From Harmonia axyridis (lineage: Eukaryota > Arthropoda > Insecta > Coleoptera > Coccinellidae), in the NCBI RefSeq assembly GCF_914767665.1, contig NC_059503.1, forward strand, positions 22,754,001 through 22,818,000: 64,000 nt of DNA, in the 5' to 3' direction. Below are positions 48,378 to 61,486 of the stretch, in pieces. The stretch's first letter is position 1, and every line of letters begins with the position of its first letter. Made by a program: the position numbers and the translations under genes. The notes beneath the pieces are model-generated. The model was not told the origin of the DNA. It saw only the letters and a list, made by a program, of their open reading frames with translations, and ran no database searches.

Positions 48378-50237
48378 AAGATGCCCAACTAAGGTTCCGC
48401 TCTTTTTTTGATGAAAATGCAAGGTTATTATGATTTGTGGAAAAATGGTTACAAATAAATTACTCAAAGTGTTTCACATTGCTAGCTACAACTTTTTCCG
48501 ATCTTTCTCGTAGAGCTTATTTACCGTTACGGTAAGAGCGTTCATCTTTGAGGGCTATTCACGAATTAAGTCATTTTTGATGTCTTCGTATAAATGGAAC
48601 TGCTGAAGAGACAGACCATGTGCCATTGACCGGAACAAGTAATAATCTGACGGCGGAATATCTGGCGAATACGGCGGGTGGGGATGAAGTCCCATTTGAG
48701 CGTTTCAGTAATTTCCAGTAATTCCAGTTTTAATGGATTAAGTAACGTGAGGTCGAGTTTTGTCATGCTGTAGAATCACTTTATCGTGCCTCTACTCGTA
48801 TTGTGGCCTTTTGTGTGCAATGCTCGGCTCAATCGGATCAATTGAAGTCGATACCGTTCTCCAGTATTGGTTTCACTCGGTTCCAACAGCTTATAATAAA
48901 TAACACCAACCAGGTCCCGTCAAATACGCAGCGCGATTATTCGGTCGAGGCAACGACGTAGAAGCATGACCGGACAGTCCCCATGACTTAATTTTCTTTG
49001 GATTGCTGTAATAGATCCATTTTTAATCATCCTTTACGATGGGATGAATAGAACTCTTCCTTTTTTGCCACTGAAGCAGTTGTTTTATGTCGCAAAAACG
49101 CCGTTCAACATCCCTTGGCTTAGGCTAAGGTAAGGGAGAACATATGACTCCACTATTTCTTGAAGGTAACGCAGCGCTTTCATGTTACCTCGAATACAGA
49201 CTAAAGGTGACCTACTTGCATGTGCATTAACCCCATACCATAACGCCTACTGTCCGGTGACATGAAGCTCAATATCAAACTGAGGTTCACGTCTTTCTCC
49301 CCGACGTCGTCTAACCCTTCTTCGGCTATTATATGCACCCAAGGAATATAGGATTCATCAGAAAAGACGACCTGATGCCATTCCACATTCCAATGTTGAC
49401 ATTCTCTACACAACTGTAATCGTTGCTGGTTATGTTCAACCGTCAGAGGTAACACAAGATGGGGTCGATAATGTTGCAGTCTAAAAGACCTTATCCGGCG
49501 GTAAACCGTTTGGAAAGTTACAGGATGGCCTTGTTCTCCTAACCACTCATCAGCCAAAGATCGAATTGTCGCAAATCGGTCTTTAATGGTCATAGGTCTT
49601 AAAAGTCGATCTTGAACTTCATTTGTGCCCCTTCCACGTCCGGTGCCTACTCTTCTTCGATTTTGGGCATTATCAAACCACGCTTGACAACAATGACAAC
49701 ATCTCATAACAGCAGTTGGATTTCTGTTCGTACGGTTAGCGATTTCTCGAAATGACAACCCCGCCTTCTGTAGACCAATAATTCGACCTCTTTCATATTC
49801 ACTTAGCTGGCGATAAATTCCGCGGACACGTGCTCTAGGCATTTTAACAACAACTAAACATCGACTTTGGATCTTCGCGATCAGCTAGTTTGTTGTAAAA
49901 TTTAAAAAACTTGCAAAAAACGACTACAATATTTAAGAAATTGTTCACATGAACAAACCTTCACAATTTTTTTCTCCAAATTCAATCATATACTCCTTGC
50001 TTATATTATCTATGTTTTACCAACAAAAAAAATTTAAATTTAAACAGCCCCTTCTGGGTGTTGCAGTTCTTTGTCAGGTAGTATATATAACACCAAAACA
50101 AATTCACTAATGTGTTAAAAGTAGGTTTACCACATGTCTCAGCTTGGTTCATGACGTTTTGGATATGTCAAAATGACCAGCACTTACTTCTGAAGCCATC
50201 TATTGGCAAACAGCAGAAAATTAGTTGCGCACCTTAT
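48378..50237 (-). mobile_element. Mariner copy with a nested Tc1 element
   Basis: The left end, ATAAGATGCCCAACTAAGG, and the right end, TTAGTTGCGCACCTTAT, are inverted repeats flanked by TA. The left 750 bases encode, on the minus strand, the C-terminal half of a transposase related to the copy at 52.5 kb, badly frameshifted. The right 150 bases match that element's 5' non-coding end (GTGTTAAAA...CTTGGTTCATG). Between them lies about 0.94 kb of Tc1 sequence, and the N-terminal coding part of the mariner is missing. The insertion was therefore accompanied by a deletion, or a second event removed the segment. Confidence 0.75.
49140..50084 (-). pseudogene. Tc1-like transposon fragment (minus)
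   Basis: A 213-codon minus-strand frame from 49842 to 49201 starts MPRARVRGIYRQLSEYERGR, typical of Tc1 transposases. The paired helix-turn-helix region follows, with FREIANRTNRNPTAVMRC, an Arg/Gly-rich linker (VGTGRGRGTNEV), TVYRRIRSFRLQHYRPHL and VVFSDES, which holds a catalytic Asp. After that the frame degrades and the C-terminal third, including the last catalytic residue, is missing. The end near 50084 reads, in reverse, TACTACCTGACAAAGAACTG, the usual terminal repeat of this group. The start ATG is supported by its position after that terminus. Confidence 0.8.
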
Positions 50238-50282
50238 ATGTATAAAAATAAGTGTGTTTTTTATAAAATTTATATAAAATAT

Positions 50283-50879
50283 ACAGGGTGTTTCCTAAAC
50301 ATGCGGCAAAAATTCAGGGGGTTGTTCCTTGGACTATTCTAAGAATATTTTGTCCTTTGATGATTTTTGAAAAACCTATTTGTTTCGAAGATATAGGGGA
50401 AACAAAATTTCAGATAATAACATTTTATTATGAAAAATTACATGAAAATTCAACTCAACCTACAAAAACTGTTGAAAATGACCACCTCTAGCCAGCATAC
50501 AAGCATCCAATCTTCATAATAGTCAAAGATAAAATGTTAATTGCTAATACATCACAAAACGAATTCAAATGAAAACCGTGTTTAATCTGTATTCCTTTAC
50601 CATCTGCACTTATCAATTTTTAGTCAAAAAACTGGCCGTTTTTAGTAATTGGAATGTTGTTAAACAAATTTAAAAATAAATTGTACCTACTTAGTAAACA
50701 CAGTGCGGTACGCATTTTTATTTAAACTATTATTAATTTTAAAAATATGAAAAATGTTGTTCGCCCTGTATCTTCGAAACAAAGAGTTTTTTCAAAAATC
50801 ATCCAAGGACAAAACATGCTTAAAATAGTCCAAGGAACAACCCCCTGAATTTTTGCCGCATGTTTAGGAAACACCCTGT
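50283..50879. mobile_element. MITE with ~115-bp inverted repeats, copy B
   Basis: Both termini are intact: ACAGGGTGTTTCC on the left and GGAAACACCCTGT on the right, within a TATA context at each side, suggesting TA or TATA target duplication. The arms are about 115 bases. It matches copy A at 30601 except for two small deletions in the interior. Only 45 bases separate it from the right end of the mariner at 50237. No coding capacity. Confidence 0.85.
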
Positions 50880-51706
50880 ATAAATGAGCGGACTATGGCA
50901 GCATTCATTGTAAGCAATTTTCACTGCTACTTCTTTCATCTGCCGAATTCAAAAACAAATTTCAACCTGAAATATTGGTCACAAAATCTAAAGACTTATA
51001 CCTACCTACATCCATTCATTACTCATTTGTTGAAGATCCACAGCGTTTCTTACGTAAGATCGCATACACCGTATACAAACAGACGGCAGAACTCTTCAAG
51101 AACGTAACATATTCAACGGTTCGCAATTAAAACTTCTCTCCGTCATTAGACGCGAGTTAATTATGTTGCTTAGAGTCTACTTAATTTCATTTCTTTCAAC
51201 CGCTTGAAAAACGGTGTTTGTGAAGGTCGGCCAATCGGCTCCTACGGCTGAGTGAAAGTGAATGAATCTAACGAAAAGAATCGCCGGAAGGAAAATGAAG
51301 TCGAGAGAGATTTACTGGCTAAGTTGTGCACGTTCCTGCCCAAGTTCAGTATTTTCGCGGTCCTGTTACGGATTTAGGGTGAGATTGTGATCCCTTAACC
51401 CAAATATTAAAACGGGACCTGTTATGTTATTTCCGCATTGAGAAGATTAAGTCTACGTTAATTCGGGGAAGAAGAATCGGAGACTGCAGGGAATTAAGTA
51501 ACTCAAAGCGAGGCATTATCTAGGATAACCTACTTATAAATGGTTTCCAAATTAAACGTAAACCTTCAAGGACGTGTTAGTTGACCAAAAATCAACAATT
51601 ACGAGATATTTGAGTTCTTATGATTTATAAAAGATTTCTCACCTTACTTCATTTTTCGTAAATTTTTTCTAGGTTCACCAAATTTGATTATAATTTTGGA
51701 TTATTG
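50880..51706. other. No gene seen
   Basis: Moderately AT-rich sequence without recognised coding exons or repeats. Confidence 0.4.
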
Positions 51707-51860
51707 TCGTGGCCAGCTAGAAGTCCTGATTTAATGCCGTTAGAAGAGACGAAGCAGCGAGAAGACTGATAGTAAATTTCTGGCGGAAAGGAACAACTGA
51801 TGAAATAAGAAAGAGGGCACGTGCTTGTACAAGGAAATGGGAGAGGTCATTTCAAACATA
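51707..51860 (+). pseudogene. DDE transposase scrap
   Basis: The forward reading WPARSPDLMPLE matches the segment before the third catalytic residue in the same broad DDE family as the fragment at 5105. A basic stretch follows with stops. Only about 15 codons are diagnostic, so the call is tentative. Confidence 0.4.
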
Positions 51861-52477
51861 ATTTATAAATACATTTTTTACTGAAATTTTGAGTTTAATT
51901 GTAATAAAAAAAATTTAATTTATTATTCTCCTTTATTTGCTTCTTTAAAATCAAAATCTGCTGAAATAAAACTTGTGCCTACCTTTTAACGAAACCTTTT
52001 TAGGAAATGAAGAAGGAATTTTGCAAGTTTTTAAAATAATTTTGTCATACATAAATTAAGCAACCCGTAACTTTGTAGGCAAATTTATATTTCAGATTTA
52101 CTATTCTTTCATTCATATACCAACTGTCAAATCATTATTCAACATCTAATACAGCATAGTTTTGCTTGTTTCATACATATCATATATTTTTCTGATGAAA
52201 ATAATCCAAAATTCTAATCAAACTTGGTCAACGTAGAAAAAAGTCATGAAAAATGAAGTAAGGTAAGAATTTTTTTAAAATACACCAGAACTCAAATATA
52301 TCGGGAATGTTGATTTTCGGTTTTAAATAAATCTGGCTCAAGGCTCACGTCTAATTTAGAAACACCCTGTATAAGTTGTAAATTAATAAGCCGAAAAAAT
52401 TCGAGAAATTCTCTAATAAAATATTTACATAGGTAGATATCAATACAAAGGCAAGATTCAAGATTTCGTAACAACAT
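51861..52477. other. AT-rich DNA with a MITE end
   Basis: No gene seen. GAAACACCCTGTATAA at 52361-52376 resembles the right terminus of the MITE at 50283, but the rest of that arm is not recognisable. Confidence 0.35.
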
Positions 52478-53640
52478 ATAAGGTGCGCAGCTAAGTTCCT
52501 TCTGTTTTTTTAATGAAAATGCAACTTTTTTGTGAAAAAATGGTCACGAATGAATCGTTTAAAGTATTGACCATTGTTAGCTTCAACTTTTCCCATCTTT
52601 CTGGTAAAGCTCGAACATCGTTACGGTAAAAGTATTCTCCTTTTGAGGCTATCCACGAATTAAGGCATTTTTTGATGTGTTCACATAAATAAGTGGAACT
52701 GCTGATGAGCCAGACCATGTGCCATCGACCGAAACAAGTAATAATCTGACGGCGCAATATCTGGGGAATACGGCGGGTGGGCTAGGACGTCCCAGATATG
52801 TTTAACGGGTTTAGTACTGTGAAACTGAGCGTTATCATGCTGTAAAATCACTTTATCGTGGCCCTGCTCGTATTGTGGCCGTTTTTCGATCAGTGTTCGA
52901 CTAACACGCATCAATTGAAATCGGTACTGTTTCCCAGTAATGGTTTCACTTGGTTCCAACAGCTCATAATAAATAATACCGACCTGGTCCCACCAAATAC
53001 ACAGCATAACCTTCGCAGCGTGATTATTCGGTCTAGGCGACGACGTAGAAGCAGACCGGACAGTCCCCATGACTTTCTTTTGTTTGGGTTGCTATAAATA
53101 GATTTTTCATCTCTCGCCACGATGCGTTGAAGAAAACCCTTTCTCTTTTGCCGCTTAATCAGTTAATCACATGCAAAAAATGTCCTTTGGCTTCATTTCA
53201 TATTCATAAGGATCCCAAGTTTTTGAAACATTCTCAACGCATTGAGTCGCTTGGAAAAGGCTTGGCAAATAACTCCTAATACTGAAGAAAGTCTCTTTTG
53301 CGTTTGGCACGAATTCTCATCTAGCAATACTTCCAATTCAGCGTCTTTAAAGTTTTTTGGCATTCCTTCACGCGTACTGTCATCAACATAGAAATCACCG
53401 CCTTTGAAGCGGCGGAACCAATCATGGCATGTTGTTTCATTTAGAGCTGGATCTCCGAAAACTTTTTGGAGCTCTCGATGCGCTTCAGCCGCCGTTTTCT
53501 TCGAATCCAAAAAGAAAGTAAATACTTCTCGCAAATGACGATTATTTGGCACAAAATCAGATTTCACACAACCAAAAGTATATAACGCCAAAACAAAATG
53601 ACTAATGTGTTAAAACAGTTTGTTTGCCATAATATGTCTA
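52478..53640 (-). pseudogene. Mariner element, near full length (minus)
   Basis: The left terminus ATAAGGTGCGCAGCTAAGTT matches the terminal repeat of the copy at 48378-50237; the right terminus is not preserved. The N-terminal frame from 53591 contains REVFTFFLDSKKTAAEAHRE, WFRRFKGGDF and a DNA-binding helix region. It then shifts frame near 53190 and again near 53070. Residues at all three catalytic positions can still be read (ARDEKS, LQHDNAQFH, APSDYYLF), though not in one frame. It is a dead but fairly young copy. Confidence 0.8.
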
Positions 53641-56600
53641 AGCTTGGTTCATGTCGTTTTGGATATGACAAAATCGAACAGCATCTAATAAAAGTTATTT
53701 ATTTTAATGAGTGAGTTCATTATGCCAAAGAATAAGCAACTCACGTATTGTATTCAGAATTTTATCCCATTTTGATGAGGATTTAGGTGAAAAAGACTAC
53801 CTATATTATATTTGTATGTATAGTTGTTTAGTGATGTAAAGTATAGAAGTGACCTGATCATGAAGTGTGAAATTAATCATACAAATGTTGTTGACGAAAA
53901 CCAAGGCGAAATCATTAGCTGCTCATGCCACGACTACGGCTTCAGCTGAAGGGTGCAAGATGAAAACATACATTTTACATACTTATATCAGAGTGTTCTT
54001 CGCAGATAAAAAACGTTTAAATGAGCTACATTACTGTTTAGACCTCTTCAGACTAATTTTAACCCTTTTTTTCGTCCTTCAGGATTTGTAGATAAAGGAG
54101 CAGTTTCAGTGGGGTGGCTATGTGTACATTAATGCACTGCACACCTCTTATAAACCATTTAATCAAACAAACCAATAACAGTTCACTGTTTACCAATATA
54201 GGTGAACAAAGCTCACAAGGTAGCACAAGAATTCCAAAATATAAAATTTCAGAATTCTCGCCAAGCGAAATGTTCAAAAATAAAACGTTTTTATAGTTCA
54301 ATAGTTTCTTTCAATACATCTTATGATATGCAGGTCATTCCATTTGAAACACGCACTTTTTATCATTTAAATATATAGTGATTTTGAACAACCCTATGAT
54401 TAGGGATGTATTTTATATATAACACGTGGATGATACCCAAAATTTCAACTTTCTAGGGTTCCAAGTCCGATAGAGCAGTGATTACTACACAAGAAACCAA
54501 ACTTTCAATAAAATCGTACCTTCCGTTTTTCGAATAAGTTTAGGATTCCATCGACCTTGTCCAGCCCTGTAGTACTATAGTATTTGATTCTCTATGTTGG
54601 AAGGAGTATTTTAAAAATATCTTTTGTTATGAATTGATGAAATGAAATGTAGTTAAAAAGTATACAAAACGAAGTATTACAGAAATATTTTTCTAGATCA
54701 AGTGATAATATTCTTACATTTTGTGATCCAATTCTAATTCTCGTAAGGAAATGAAATATCTGTGACTTTCATCATGAAAAAGTTTGTATTAACAGGAAAA
54801 CAAAATTTAGAACGGCTATATTTACGGAATACCTAGTTGGATTAAGTGCTGCATTCGAAATCCGAACCAACATTGAAAAATTCAAGCTTCTAAGACTCTC
54901 CTTTTGAGAGATATCTTATTTACGACCGGACGGACGGAATCCAATTTAAGCACAGATGCATGATCAGTCAGTCGAACCTTATCGTTTGGTACCATCCACT
55001 GTTCAAATTCTAAAAATTACAGACATTGTAGCGAAATGATAGTATGATCTGTTTGGGCATCAAGCGCTCTCAAATAGGACCCATTTCCTGTGAAAATGAA
55101 AATAAGTCCTCCAGAATGGGTGGAAACATACAGAGCAATGAAATAAATGACTAGAAGTCGACCAATGCATTCATCGTTTGCATCATTATTCATTCCTTCA
55201 TTCAAGAATCTCCGTTTTAGTGCCACCATCTTTCATATGCGGGCTGAAATGGGATGTTAGGCATTAGGGTCTGATCCGTGAGAAAAATGTCCTTGTTATT
55301 TGTCAGAATGATAAAAATTCCGTATCAAATCACACACCCAATCCGTTCAAAAAAATCACGCTGGTTTATATTTCAATTTCTTCCAAATCCATTCAGGGAT
55401 TATTGGAAGTCATGATTCAATTCTGAATTCATTGATTTTATATTTTATTCAATACACTCTGTGATCAAATTTATTCTCCTTGAAGAAAGAACGGTACCTA
55501 ATTAATCAATTGATCAAAGAGGAAATATACTTTGAGACATAAAAAATGCAACACCAAGAACGTGTTGGAATTTTCAACCAAATATGGCATAAATGTTCAA
55601 CTAGGACTTCGATATTTGTGTTATATTATAACCGTGTTTTTAATTTCTTGAATTTAAGTTTTGAAGAAATAACTTTCATTGGATTTGAGAAATTGATTTT
55701 TTTAACCTTTAAAATTCTTGAATTTTTTTTTAGCTAAGAGCCAATCCCATAAGAAAAAAAAACTATTTTTGTACAAATTTCCAGGATAATAGCATACCTA
55801 AATTTTCAGAAAATAATCTCGATATGATTATATAAGTATTTAATATCATCAACAATTTCATATTCACTCTTTATAATGATACCTACATGTCATTCCAACG
55901 ATTAATTTGCAGCCTTATATGATGTATGTATCTCTTAAAAACGATGAAAGAGAAAGTTAACCAACCATATGTTTGTGATTGAAAATAGCCATCAATAACA
56001 TATTAATTTCAAAACAAAACATTTATTAGTAACTACCTATATTGTACCTATATGATATTATTTGGTCTGTGTTACTTTTTATAGAGGAACAAGGCATCAC
56101 TGTTTTTTCACCTTGAAGCGGTTCAACTACTTCATACCATCAAGAAGAATATGTATTCCCAAAACTCGCTTATTTTAGTGTTGCTCCACTGGCTACAATT
56201 ATTCTCATAATAATACACCTTGGCACACTTTCACCGACGAAATTCAACTCCAAAACAAGATCTATTACGTGTTTTCAGCATTTAAAAATATCCCGATCGA
56301 ATTCAATATGAAAATTTGAATGGTCTCAAACTCACTGATGACGAATCAGTCCTCAAATTCAATTCTGTTCGTCCGTAAACACGATAACTCTCAAACGGAA
56401 CAACTTACGTATTAGAAATTTTAAGGTAGGATCGGATCTTGAATCATTAAATTTGTTAATGGACAAAAAAATATCGAAAAAAATTACCCAATATTTTCAC
56501 AACTCAGTTGTGATTTTGATTTGAAATAACGATTTCAAGCTGATCAAATAAATGATAAAATTCAAGCTGAACATGGAAAAAAAGAGGAAAGCACTGACCT

Positions 56601-58683
56601 GAAGTCGATAACTTTGGACTCTATAATTTTGGAAGCAATAAAATTCATATAGAGTTGATAGGATTACCTTTACCTAATGAATTTAATTTCAGTAGCTCAA
56701 AATTCACAATCTAGACTTTTATCAGCTTATTCAAGTGTTGTAGGTATCTTCTATTAAAACTTATAAAATCTAGAAACTAGTTAGGACTTAAAAGATGCCT
56801 TGAATTATTTTCAAAAGAAAAAGTTACTATTTACTGAAACCCCTTCAAAAAAAACTAAGGTCTAACCTAAAATTGAATGTTGAATTATAGGAGGGATCAA
56901 TCAAATATAAACAATTATTGCACCAGATGATAACTCATTGTATTTGAAAGTTTTGGAGATGTTTTTTATCAAATATTGATTTTTAATTTGATCTAAATTC
57001 AACTTTTATACAACCTTTAACGAAAGTGACATCTATCGAAGAAAGACTTACCTAAGCAATTTCTTCAGTAGGTTAAACCTCAAGTAGAATTCTGTATGGC
57101 TTCTTCCAGAATTAGAAGCTTCTTGGTTTTTTAAATAGATGGCGCTCAATAAAACATAGTGACGACACGAGTGACCTCGTTTTCGATTAACTGGCGGTTT
57201 CTGAGCCTAAATATGGCGGCTTTTTATCTACATTCTCCTTTTACCTGATTTTTGGGATGTATTAAGTCACTGTAGTATTCTTCAGTTGAATATATTTGTT
57301 CTATATACAATCAAGAGATATCAGGCCCAATAATTTAAATTTTAACCATGTGTAAGTTCAGTCAAAGGATCCCATTTGACTTGCAAATACATATTTACGT
57401 ATAAAATTAATCCTGAATAATTCAACTCTCCTGAAATTTATGTCTACAATATCAAATAGATTAGTATAAGTTGACGTCACAGAGCAGCTATTGCGGGACA
57501 TCTGACAATTCAGATGTCTGGAATACACTTCTAAATGGATGACTACCCCAAATCAGTGTAATCGACAGATTAAACTGATTTGAAGCCCATTCGATCCAAT
57601 GAGCTATCCATATGATTAATTCATTGTTACATTTCTCCCCAGTAGTTGAAGAAACTATAGTGTGATGAGCTTATACTACATCGGTATTACATCTACGGTG
57701 CTGACACTACTCCATTATAGTTTCTGTAGAAATTAATATACTAAATATTTCAAACGGCAGAAAAACAAAAAGGTCATTAATGTTTTGTGGGTAATATTGA
57801 ATTTAATTCCATTCATTATTGTATAGTGACAGCAGTAATCAACACCTGAATTATTATATCAAAAAAACTTCTAATTCAATATATTAAATTTATTTAGGCA
57901 ATTCTTTCAGTGTTTGAAACATTGAACGTCTCATATGCAGAAGTTCACAATATAAAAAAGGCACTCCAATTATCAAATTGTCATTCAAGTATCAAAAATG
58001 GTGAATCTTTATAATTCATCGATTTTATTGAATAACTCAAGTTTTATAACAAATATAATCCACTATCATAATCGAGATAATCTGAGCATTTCATTTCATA
58101 ATAAAGAAATTATTATATAACCATAGTACACATGTTAATGAAAAGTTTTAAAGCAAATTGAAAGTTAAGAATATTCAGTTTCGGATTTAAAATATAAATA
58201 TCTTCTCAAATTGAGATTATTTTTGAGCATTCAGCAATTATTATTATTCTTTATTATGAAACGTTTTCAAATTCTCTTAAAATAATTTGGCAGTATTTTT
58301 CCTGTATTTAAAGCTTTTAATGTCTATATCTCCTTCTTCATCAGTAAATATTTTCATTTCTACATATTTCAAACAATTACTTGTAGAATCGTTTGTTTGC
58401 ATATTTGACAACCAATAAAAATCGAATTTTTCTTACAATAATTCCATTGCTTCTACAGGTCTTTATAACAATAAAATTGACCACCCAATTATTTTGATTT
58501 TACTGATTAAGGCCTACCTTATGCATTTTGAACTGAAATAAATCCATTCATAGAGTAAAAATAAGGAAAGATATTTTTGAAAGAAACATATGTTAACTAA
58601 ATTTCATATGTATCAATTTATATAGAAATGTAAGTTTTGACTAAAATTCTATAAAATCTGTCTATTTTGGTATTCTGCAATAT
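53641..58683. other. AT-rich DNA downstream of the host gene
   Basis: No coding exon recognised. A diverged dispersed repeat lies at about 54700-55075 (phrases AACGGCTATATTTACGGAA and ACAGACATTGTAGCGAAATG, shared with repeat A copy 1 near 10110-10230), and a possible further relative at 56320-56460. The last few hundred bases before 58684 would be the 3' untranslated region of the minus-strand gene. A minus-strand AATAAA near 58252-58257 is one possible polyadenylation signal. Confidence 0.4.
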
Positions 58684-59409
58684 CTAGAATTGTATGCGGT
58701 ATTTACTGTTCGTAGAATTCGTTGACGAAGTCTTGCTTTCTCGTCCAAGAGAAGATCCTCTCCTAAGTTGAGGAGCGCCATACATACCAATTTTAGAAGG
58801 TGGCGGCAAAGAAGAAGCGGAATTGTCACTCATTGTGGAAGTAGAATCTCTTTCTCTACCGGAACTGCCGCTTCTGACCCTCACAGCTGGTTTCCTTAGG
58901 GAACCGCTTGAGCCACCGCTGTCTACCAATCTGCCATACTCACCCAACTTCCTAGGAGGCGGTATCAAAGATCTGGCAGGTGAGTGCCGAAGACTGCTAG
59001 TGTTTGAACTTAGCGAGTCTCCGCCGTCTGATTTTTTCCGCTGCATCTCGCTATCGGGCAATCTGTTATAATCTCCCAATCTTCTGGGAAGCCCACTTCT
59101 CTGAGATGTCCTAGGCGGCCTTGGCAGTGAACTTGGCGCTGGACAATGCGGTGCAGGCGATGGACTTTTGGACGCTGCTGAATTGTTATCTACCCCGTCC
59201 TGCATCCGTTGCTGTTGGCTGGTCCGGCCCTGTTTCTCTAACAGAAGCATTTCGCCGGACTCGTGTCTGGATGGTGTTAGAAGGAACGATTCTGATTCAT
59301 ACAGGGTGCCATTTTTTGAACCTATACCTGCCAGTAGTGGTTTGGGTATTTTTCCTTTTCTCTGCGCAGAGACTGGATTAGTGAATCCTGGAAAACAGCA
59401 AAGACCCCG
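58684..59409 (-). CDS. Terminal exon, Ser/Pro-rich tail (host gene)
   Basis: Last visible exon of the angiomotin-like gene, ending at the TAG at 58684. The 240-residue tail is rich in Ser, Pro and Arg and predicted disordered. Three spaced motifs share a pattern: LPRRLGDYNRL, PPPRKLGEYGRL and PPPSKIGMYGAP. ARSLIPPPRK contains an SxIP motif in a basic context, the kind that binds EB1 at microtubule plus ends. Two acceptors precede it, ATTTCAG at 59410 and TTTCCAG at 59388, 22 bases apart. The first, joined to the phase-0 donor of the upstream exon, keeps this long frame; the second shifts into another frame that stops after about 20 codons. The composition bias makes me confident that it is coding. 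The function is inferred. Confidence 0.75.
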   Translation of the reverse strand, partial: RGLCCFPGFTNPVSAQRKGKIPKPLLAGIGSKNGTLYESESFLLTPSRHESGEMLLLEKQGRTSQQQRMQDGVDNNSAASKSPSPAPHCPAPSSLPRPPRTSQRSGLPRRLGDYNRLPDSEMQRKKSDGGDSLSSNTSSLRHSPARSLIPPPRKLGEYGRLVDSGGSSGSLRKPAVRVRSGSSGRERDSTSTMSDNSASSLPPPSKIGMYGAPQLRRGSSLGRESKTSSTNSTNSKYRIQF

Positions 59410-61486
59410 CTGAAATGGATAATAGAAAAGACACAGTTTGGACGTATCCGGGACCTGCGTGAAATTTGTTAGTATCACGGCAAGCCACCCGGCAGCCATG
59501 CAGGATGAGAGGGTGGGAATTTGGGGCGGGTTGGGACAGGAAACACTCACTACAAAAGCTCGGATTCGAAGAATGTCCATGTTTGAGATAGAATTCAATC
59601 TTTATCATTTGGAGTATAAGAAGCTAGCGATAATTTTTAAATATTTCGGAATAATTATTTAATATCGCAAGAGTAATATGTTATTACAACCCTAAGTCTA
59701 GTAGTTCAAAAAGTATAAAGTATAGCTAGTTTTCAACTGTCAAAGTCTGCATTGAAGAAACTTTTAGAAACCGTCCTTAAAGTTGTTCAGCTGGAAATCA
59801 AAGCTTGAAAATAATGAAACAACTTTTAATGTAAGTAGACCCAAAAGTAGTTTTGAATAGCTGTTTTGAAAACCACACAACAGAAGGATAAACAGACAAT
59901 AGAGTTCGAGATTAATAGATAAGTGAAAGGAGCAAATGAAAGAATGAGAAGACTGTGTGAAAAATTCATTGGTAGAGAACAAGTACAAGATCCTAGAGCA
60001 ATACATTCAAAAAGAGGAGAAAGTTAATACTACGAAGTATTTTGAAAAAGTCAAGATTAAAAATATTCTTAACAATAATTTTTTCAGCTAAAGATGATAA
60101 GGTAATACTCCAAAAATTCAAATCTAAATATTTTCCAAAAAAAAAATTTCTATTTCAAACTCTATATTTTGAGTATCAAACTCCTTTCACTATTTGTATA
60201 GAAAAAAATACTTTTGTGTATATGAGATAAAAGTTTTCCAAAGTTTTGATTTAATATAACATCTAGAAGTATAATATATCGATAAAAATTAAAAAATGTA
60301 AAAAACCAAAAAATAATTTATAGGAACAAAATTTCATCATGAATGTCCATAACTGCAAATTATGATTTTCTTATATTTGCCTGATTCTAACAGAGGATTG
60401 TCCAACTGAGTTTATTATTCCTAAATTTCTCTAGTTCTTGATAAAACGTCAAATCATTGATTGTTCACAAAACAAAAACTATTGTGAACATAGGTATATA
60501 GCACTCAACTATAACACGAATGACTAGCAAGTCCAAAAAAATCCTCAATAATTGTTGTTGGACTTATTTTTTGTTGGAAAAGAGATTAATGGATAGGGAC
60601 AGCAGGTCAATTAGGCCAAATTCAGTAACACTTTACACTTAAAAAATAAATAATTTATTCAAAAAAGCATGCCTTTAATATAAAACGAAAACATGCAATC
60701 TTCTTAAATACAACACTGGCCATTGATAGTAGTCAATGAAATAGTGAGTTGATGTTGGTAAAAAAGCAAACTATAACTCATGAATTCTATTAACTCTAAA
60801 TTTAATTAACAATGAATTCACAGATGCATCAGTATTAATTACCTAATCCCACATGAATGAATATTTTGTTGTGACGAATATGGAAAACAAATTATTTCCT
60901 TATGATTCTTTCGACTACCAACGATGCATTTAAAATTGAAATTGTAAAGGATAATTTTTGAATTTTTCGGTACCCTACATAAAATTTCAAATATTGTCAG
61001 TCTCAGAAACTCGCAATTAACCCAGTACACAGAAAAACAAACTAAACTAATGAGGGATGTCATTTTTTTTCTTTGCCCTCAAATAATTTCAGACCAATTC
61101 TTGTTCCATATTTATCATAAAAAACTTGTAAAATGAAAATTCCAAGGGCAAAAATGAATGAATATCAGATTAAAATTTTACAACTTAATGCTAGGTTTTT
61201 GAATATTAAATTGAACCCTACGATGTTAAAACTAATGCATCTATTCTAATAAACTAATGAAAAAGTAAACCTATTTTACTTCAAATTCTGTTCAAGAGTA
61301 ATCCAGTAATGTTGATATATACTGGTGATATTTGAAAGAATTCCAATAGTAGCAAAATCCATTTGAAAAGTAAAAACCACTCAAAATCTATATCACTTTC
61401 AGACTCACGATTGACCTTTCCCAATATTTTTCATTCAGGCATCATCCAACAGATAACATCTAATAGAAAGTCTCCGTTTCACCTAC
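59410..61486 (-). other. Intron of the host gene
   Basis: AT-rich sequence between the donor at 61486 and the acceptors at 59410/59388. No further exon was recognised inside, though a small one cannot be excluded. Two donors overlap at the left exon edge: AAG|GTAGGT at 61487/61486 and TGA|GTAAGG five bases further in. Confidence 0.6.

Noticed and set aside
58684..59598. Single-exon 304-codon minus-strand gene starting upstream at 59598
   Set aside because: The first 60 codons read through two strong acceptors and have intron-like composition; the exon phases fit a multi-exon gene instead.
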